Assembly (NCBI RefSeq): GCF_964063325.1
Contig: NZ_OZ061315.1
Coordinates: 3,100,001 to 3,164,000 of the forward strand
Reading direction: 5' to 3'
DNA: 64,000 bases
Origin: Hafnia alvei
Lineage (GTDB): Bacteria; Pseudomonadota; Gammaproteobacteria; Enterobacterales; Enterobacteriaceae
Every line of letters starts with the position of its first letter. The stretch's first letter is position 1. A program made the position numbers and the translations under genes. This document shows, one piece after another, positions 59,598 to 64,000 of this stretch. The notes beneath the pieces were generated by a model that worked only from the letters and a program-made list of their open reading frames with translations, did not search any database and was not told the origin of the DNA.

Positions 59598-60337
59598 GAG
59601 GATACCCGTGCTAATTCAGCTTTAACCACCTGCTCCAGATCGTCATAGCTAATCGCTCCTGGGATCATTTGCTGACCTATCAGCGTTGCAGGCGTTCCTT
59701 GTACCCCCATCACATCGGCCAAACGCAGGCTGCTACGAACTTCATCTAAGGTTTTGTCATCGATTTTCAGCCCAGCGTTATCCGTTGATTTTAACGCGCT
59801 CGCGATGCTGCTGTCGGTGTGATAGCCCTTTTTAGACATCAGTCGCTGATGTAGCGCTTCAAAACGTGCGGGATTTTGCTGCCACAGCGTTAAAGCATAT
59901 TGTGCAGAGCTTTGTGACGTTTCCCCTTTGAAAGGTAAGAGCTTGATCACAATCGCAACGTCTGGATATTTTTTAACGATTTTCTCAAGCTGTGGATCGA
60001 ACTGTTTACAGTAAGGGCAGTTATAGTCAGTGAAAGAAACCAGCGTAAGCTTGGCGTTTTTAGCCCCAATACGTGGGCTGGCGGCGTCGTTAAACAGTGC
60101 ATCATGGTTTTGCTCAATCACTTTACTTAACTGGGCTCCGGCCTGTTCCGCACTCTGCTGCTGCCATGCGGTCACCGCTTCTTCCAAGATCTGTGGGTTA
60201 TTCACTAAGGTCTCGCGTATTAATTCACGCACCTGATTCTGCTGTTCAACCGTTAATGGAGCGGCAGTAGCCGTAAAACTCACGGCAGCAATAGAGAACA
60301 ACGCACTCTGGATTAGCATCGTTATTTTGGTTTTCAT
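59594..60337 (-). CDS. scsC: Periplasmic disulfide isomerase-like protein ScsC
   Basis: A 247-residue DsbA-fold protein with a signal peptide (1-26) and an N-terminal helical stalk (about 28-80) that in Salmonella and Proteus ScsC mediates oligomerisation. The active site is C107-PYC110 in DYNCPYCKQ, with the cis-Pro loop GVQGTPATLIG. It is kept reduced by ScsB and protects the periplasm from copper-induced thiol damage. The ATG at 60337 is used rather than a TTG six codons earlier. Confidence 0.92.
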   Translation of the reverse strand: MKTKITMLIQSALFSIAAVSFTATAAPLTVEQQNQVRELIRETLVNNPQILEEAVTAWQQQSAEQAGAQLSKVIEQNHDALFNDAASPRIGAKNAKLTLVSFTDYNCPYCKQFDPQLEKIVKKYPDVAIVIKLLPFKGETSQSSAQYALTLWQQNPARFEALHQRLMSKKGYHTDSSIASALKSTDNAGLKIDDKTLDEVRSSLRLADVMGVQGTPATLIGQQMIPGAISYDDLEQVVKAELARVSS

Positions 60338-60341
60338 GGCA

Positions 60342-62369
60342 TTATTCCTTAGCATTCGACAGCGTTTTAAGTAGGATTTGACGATCTAACAATGGGGAAA
60401 GCACCTCACCGTTTGGCAGGTTTGGACCATAAATTTGATTAAACGGAACCGCGACTGCGCCGCGTTGTTGAAGGAATTGATTAATCGCAGATGATGGCGT
60501 CGTCCAGTCACCTCGTAGAGCCACAACATCAGGTTCATTCAACGCCTTCTGCACATCATCGCGTAGTAATACGTTGTATTTATTCGCTTTACAGGTCACA
60601 CACCAGTCTGCCGTAACATCAACAAACACCCTTTTGTTCTGGCTTAACGCCTGTGAAATAGCCTCTTCACTTAAAGGCTGCCACTGCACACTATCGGTCA
60701 TTGGCGTGCGCCAATGCTCGGCGCTTAACGACCCCGCCGCTAGCGTCGCGCCAGTCAGCAAGAGCAATATCGCTCCCCAGATCAGCAACTGCCGACGCCC
60801 GTAATGAATTCCCGTTAGGATCAGCAATACCACCAGCAGCGCTGCACAAAGAGACCACGCAGCCAGTATTCCGACATGCGCTGTGAGCAGGCTAATCAGC
60901 CACAGGCTTGAGGCCAGCATCATCATCCCCAGCACGATGCGTAAGCGGTTCATCCATTGTCCTGGCTTCGGCAGCATTTTTGCAGCGATCGGGAAAGCGG
61001 CAATCAGCAGCCACGGCAAACTCATACCAATACCCAAAGCCGTAAACACTAGCCAGAGATCGGTCATCGGTGCCGCCAGCGCAAACGCCAGTGCCGTACC
61101 TAAGAATGGTGCAGAGCAAGGCGTGGCTAATAACGTGGCGAAAACACCCTGCCAAAAATGGCTGCTGTTACCGTTGCCACCGGCTGTTGCTATCCGCGTT
61201 GTGGTATTACTGCCTAAGCGAATGGAAAAGAAGCCGAGCAAGTTGGCACTAAATAATGCCGTGACCACCACCATCAGTCCGATAAACCACGGACTTTGGA
61301 ATTGGATCCCCCAACCAACCGCTCTCTGGCTTAGCCTCAACGCCGTCATCACACCGGCTAATGCCCAAAACGACACGAGAATACCGGCAGCCGAGGCCAT
61401 AAATTGGCGACGAACGACCCGACTTTCACGGTTCTCCAGCTGCAACACGGATCCAAGCTTCATGGCTAAAACAGGTAGAACACAAGGCATCAGATTGAGA
61501 ATCAGCCCTCCTAGCAAGGCAAATAGGATGGCCGTTGATAGTGCTAAAACAGGGGTGACCGGAGCTGGCAGTTGATCGTCAACGGTGAGAATAGCCTGCT
61601 GGGCAATACCCGCATCGCTAAAGACCATACTTAGTTTTTGCCCGTGAAGATCGGGCGCATTGCCCTCCCAACCGTCGGTCACGCGAACCGTGGCAACAAG
61701 GCGACTGCCGTCAATTTGGATTTTGGGCTTGGCAAAATCAGCTCCGTCTGGCACATCAAAGAAAACTTCGGGCTTTTGCCATCCCTCTTCTCTCTGGGCA
61801 CTTACGCGCAGTTCACCGCTGTGATAACCGGCCTGAACGTGGTTAACCATGCCCTCTGCCAGCGGCAGCGTTCCCTGAGCGCGTGTAAAACCATGCTCAA
61901 ATTCTTGGGGTGCCGCTTGTGTGAGATCCAAAACAAAAGGGAAATCGCTGAGCACGCAAACGTTGCTACAAGTAGAAAGTGTCAGTACACCTTGTAGCCG
62001 CTGGGCTGATGCTGGAATATTTACGGTGATTGGAAAAACGGTATCGCCGTGATATCCCTGAGTTGAAATGCCAGAAACGTCAAAGCGCTGCGGCGTTGGC
62101 CATCCCCAGTGCATACTTTCGATTGGCGTTTGCCATTTAATTTCTGGTGCAATACCACCCTCACCCGGTGAACGCCAATAGGTTTTCCACCCCTCATTAA
62201 GCTTCACATCAAGCAAAAGGCGCACCATACCGTTTTCAGGCTGGTTTGAGCTGATTCGGACCTGTGCATGGTCGTTTTGTGGATTCTGCAACCATCCACT
62301 ATCGGCTGCCCAAGAGATGGGCAACCAGAGGCTCAGGCTGAACGCCAGCGCCCTAAATAATAGGAACAT
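60342..62369 (-). CDS. scsB: DsbD-like membrane electron transporter ScsB
   Basis: A 675-residue protein with a signal peptide, an N-terminal periplasmic domain with LSTCSNVCVLSDF, a central eight-helix DsbD-like membrane core with MPCVLPVLAMKLGS and TPCSAPFLGTALAFA cysteines, and a C-terminal periplasmic thioredoxin with ADWCVTCKANKY. It moves electrons from cytosolic thioredoxin to ScsC. Its stop lies 4 bp before the scsC ATG. Confidence 0.92.
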   Translation of the reverse strand: MFLLFRALAFSLSLWLPISWAADSGWLQNPQNDHAQVRISSNQPENGMVRLLLDVKLNEGWKTYWRSPGEGGIAPEIKWQTPIESMHWGWPTPQRFDVSGISTQGYHGDTVFPITVNIPASAQRLQGVLTLSTCSNVCVLSDFPFVLDLTQAAPQEFEHGFTRAQGTLPLAEGMVNHVQAGYHSGELRVSAQREEGWQKPEVFFDVPDGADFAKPKIQIDGSRLVATVRVTDGWEGNAPDLHGQKLSMVFSDAGIAQQAILTVDDQLPAPVTPVLALSTAILFALLGGLILNLMPCVLPVLAMKLGSVLQLENRESRVVRRQFMASAAGILVSFWALAGVMTALRLSQRAVGWGIQFQSPWFIGLMVVVTALFSANLLGFFSIRLGSNTTTRIATAGGNGNSSHFWQGVFATLLATPCSAPFLGTALAFALAAPMTDLWLVFTALGIGMSLPWLLIAAFPIAAKMLPKPGQWMNRLRIVLGMMMLASSLWLISLLTAHVGILAAWSLCAALLVVLLILTGIHYGRRQLLIWGAILLLLTGATLAAGSLSAEHWRTPMTDSVQWQPLSEEAISQALSQNKRVFVDVTADWCVTCKANKYNVLLRDDVQKALNEPDVVALRGDWTTPSSAINQFLQQRGAVAVPFNQIYGPNLPNGEVLSPLLDRQILLKTLSNAKE

Positions 62370-62421
62370 AGATTTTCTCCAAAAATAATTTCGCTACGTT
62401 AACAGTTAGTTACGTAGAAAT

Positions 62422-62799
62422 TTATTCTCGGAAAACACACAGCCGGAGATGTACTCGCAAGCGGGGCAAAGAGACCGCCCGTAGAGGGGGAATGAGTAAT
62501 TGCAGTTGCCGCGCGGGCTCAAGCAATAAAGCAACAAACAGCAGCAGTGCAAAAAACAGGTGTTCAACCGCCATGCCGTTAGCCGCAAGCAATGACTTAG
62601 CACTGAGCTCACAGGGAGAAATGGGGCTTTCTTGGCTATCACCGATCTGTGAATCGCCAGTCATTTGAGTTGCCGTAATATCAGTGGGAAGGTATTTACT
62701 GAGCATGTGCATACCGGCCATGCGCTGAGTTGTACACGTTAGTACGACCAGACAAGCCAATATCAGAAACCACTTAGCCACACGCTGCCGTTCAACCAT
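62422..62799 (-). CDS. scsA: Small membrane protein ScsA-like
   Basis: A 125-residue protein with an N-terminal helix (about 7-25) and a second hydrophobic segment (about 78-95), with a CELSAKSL cysteine and a cysteine near the basic C-terminus. Its size and place at the head of scsBCD fit Salmonella ScsA (120), whose role in copper and peroxide tolerance is known but whose mechanism is not. The identification rests on context as much as on sequence. Confidence 0.75.
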   Translation of the reverse strand: MVERQRVAKWFLILACLVVLTCTTQRMAGMHMLSKYLPTDITATQMTGDSQIGDSQESPISPCELSAKSLLAANGMAVEHLFFALLLFVALLLEPARQLQLLIPPLRAVSLPRLRVHLRLCVFRE

Positions 62800-63001
62800 A
62801 AACCGTTTAAATTTCTCACCACCAAAGATAGATACGCCTTATCTTACCGAGTAAGCGAGGATAAACAACCCATTAGCGGTAACTTTACGTTTGTCTGTTT
62901 TATGCTGCTGGGAAAACGCCTGTTACGCGCTGAACTTGCATTTTTAACGATGCTAGAGGATCGTAACCCCGTCAGTTACTCGTCAGATTTAGGATTTTGT
63001 T

Positions 63002-63367
63002 GTGTATCAGTCTGCTGAAAATATCTGGGCGCGCCTACAACGCTCCCCTTTTCGCATGAAGTTTCACCTCAACGCCAAAGACAGTGCCTACCTGCAGCAA
63101 AAAGGCACCGCGGTGATTTTATCCCATGCTTATGATTTTATAGATGCCCGTTTAGCGCCTGCGTTTCCTGAAAATGATGGCAAACAAACCCCGATGCGTG
63201 GTCATCCCGTGTTCGTGGCACAGCACGCAACGGCAACATGCTGCCGGGGATGTTTAGAAAAATGGCATCGCATTCCACGGGGCAAAGCGTTAAACGAAGA
63301 AGAAAAACAGTACGTTGTAAATTTTATTGCGCACTGGATTGAGAGTGAAACCAGCGGCCACCCTTAG
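63002..63367 (+). CDS. DUF4186 family protein
   Basis: A 121-residue protein of the DUF4186 family. The conserved features are the DFIDARLAPAFPENDGKQTP and GHPVFVAQHATATCCRGCLE segments, where CCRGC looks like a metal or redox motif. The function is unknown. The start is GTG, with TTAGGA 8 bases upstream. It is divergent from scsA. Confidence 0.82.
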   Translation: MYQSAENIWARLQRSPFRMKFHLNAKDSAYLQQKGTAVILSHAYDFIDARLAPAFPENDGKQTPMRGHPVFVAQHATATCCRGCLEKWHRIPRGKALNEEEKQYVVNFIAHWIESETSGHP

Positions 63368-63405
63368 CGATTTGCCTTTCTATTTACCTTTCAATGTACA
63401 GGTTG

Positions 63406-63419
63406 TACATGCCGTTACG
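63406..63419 (+). promoter_or_regulatory. RstA box upstream of asr
   Basis: TACATGCCGTTACG matches the RstA consensus TACATNTNGTTACA at most fixed positions, with an overlapping TGTACA inverted repeat just before. In E. coli, RstA, driven by PhoP at low pH, switches on asr from such a site. Confidence 0.6.
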
Positions 63420-63523
63420 TACCGACACCAAACACTTACGGAAAGTTGACATCCATCCTCCTATTATTCATTCACCGGCTCCACCGAGGGGCTTATGAAA
63501 AACAAATTCTTGAGGAATGGAAA

Positions 63524-64000
63524 ATGAAAAAAGTTTTAGCTCTGGTTGTTGCTGCTACTATGGGTCTGTCTTCTGTTGCTTTCGCTGCTGAAACAACCGC
63601 TGCGCCAGCTGCACCGGCTGCGTCTTCAACGGCCGCTGCTGCACCTGCTGCCAAAGCAACCAGCACCACTCACCACAAAAAAGCGAAGCACCATAAAAAA
63701 GCAACCACCGAGCAAAAAGCTCAGGCTGCTAAAAAAGCCAAACACACTAAAAAAGCAGCGCCGGTAGCCCAGAAAGCACAGGCCGCTAAAAAAGCTCAGC
63801 ATCACAAAAAAGCAGCGCCGGTAGCTCAGAAAGCTCAGGCCGCTAAAAAAGCACAGCATCACAAAAAAGCAGCGCCGGTAGCTCAGAAAGCTCAGGCCGC
63901 TAAAAAACTCAGCATCACAAAAAAGCAGCACCGGTAGCTCAGAAAGCTCAGGCCGCTAAAAAAGCTCAGCATCACAAAAAAGCAGCGCCAGCTACTGCTG
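63524..64000 (+). pseudogene. asr: Acid-shock protein Asr with a frameshift in its 57-bp repeat, cut by the window end
   Basis: The start [20 protein letters not shown] is a signal peptide ending AFA-A, followed by an alanine-rich spacer and lysine/histidine-rich repeats ([19 protein letters not shown]), as in the periplasmic acid-shock protein. The ATG at 63524 follows GAGGAATGG. The repeat period is 57 bp (units start at 63755, 63812 and 63869), but the unit from 63869 is 56 bp: one G is missing between 63907 and 63908, where CTAAAAAACTCAG replaces CTAAAAAAGCTCAG. This shifts the frame to a stop at 63937. Restoring the base would run the gene through the window end. Confidence 0.85.

Noticed and set aside
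61018..61575. Open frame antisense to scsB
   Set aside because: Low-complexity translation opposite a membrane protein gene; no ribosome site.

Overview
The window reads as a chromosomal segment of a member of the Enterobacterales. Almost every protein is a close relative of an E. coli K-12 protein, and long stretches keep the E. coli order (nuo operon, lrhA, alaA, yfbR/S/T/U/V, ackA-pta, yfcD to yfcH, his transport operon, ubiX, purF, cvpA, dedD, folC, accD, dedA, truA, usg, pdxB). The ERIC elements, the scsABCD copper-tolerance cluster, a lysine/alanine-rich asr gene and several insertions not found in E. coli point to a Hafnia-like genus. That placement is inference from sequence likeness recalled from memory, not a database result.

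Layout. Bases 1-13965 (minus strand) hold nuoM to nuoA, the proton-pumping NADH:quinone oxidoreductase, in operon order with several ATGA overlaps. Three unrelated intergenic repeats (ERIC, a 142-bp inverted-end element and a CCCC/GGGG-ended element) sit directly behind nuo stop codons. Then come lrhA and an inserted block of ynjE, ynjF, ynjA and a TVP38-type membrane protein (15.9-19.3 kb), without the ABC transporter genes that accompany ynjE in E. coli. From 19.6 to 30.1 kb lies the alaA-yfbR-yfbS-hxpA-yfbU-yfbV-ackA-pta core. An accessory block (30.2-36.5 kb) between pta and yfcD carries an AT-rich orphan membrane protein and a complete ascorbate-type PTS (EIIA, EIIB, EIIC) fused operonically to a split transketolase, with a divergent LacI-type regulator and palindromic operators. 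Then come yfcD, yfcE, yfcF (interrupted by an in-frame amber codon), yfcG, folX and yfcH.

From 41.6 to 56.5 kb are hisJQMP (without argT), ubiX, an inserted higBA toxin-antitoxin pair that overlaps the ubiX start, purF-cvpA with a good PurR box, dedD, folC, accD, dedA, truA, usg and pdxB. The last 7.5 kb are accessory: an AraC-type regulator divergent from an EamA-type exporter, scsABCD, a DUF4186 protein, and asr with a one-base deletion in its 57-bp repeat.

The most unusual structure is a family of three large (about 520-540 bp) modular non-coding elements at 21617-22149, 40983-41500 and 58527-59068. Each has inverted ends, a short tandem-repeat centre, exchangeable inner modules and a hairpin near each end. 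The hairpin stems differ in sequence but keep pairing, while their flanks (GGCGTCCGA outside, CGCGCTTTTA inside) are conserved.

Functionally the core covers aerobic respiration (nuo), overflow acetate metabolism (ackA, pta), pyruvate/alanine exchange (alaA), purine, folate, ubiquinone, fatty-acid and pyridoxal-phosphate synthesis, basic amino-acid uptake and tRNA modification. The accessory parts add a sugar phosphate uptake-and-conversion system of unknown substrate and periplasmic thiol/copper and acid-stress defence.
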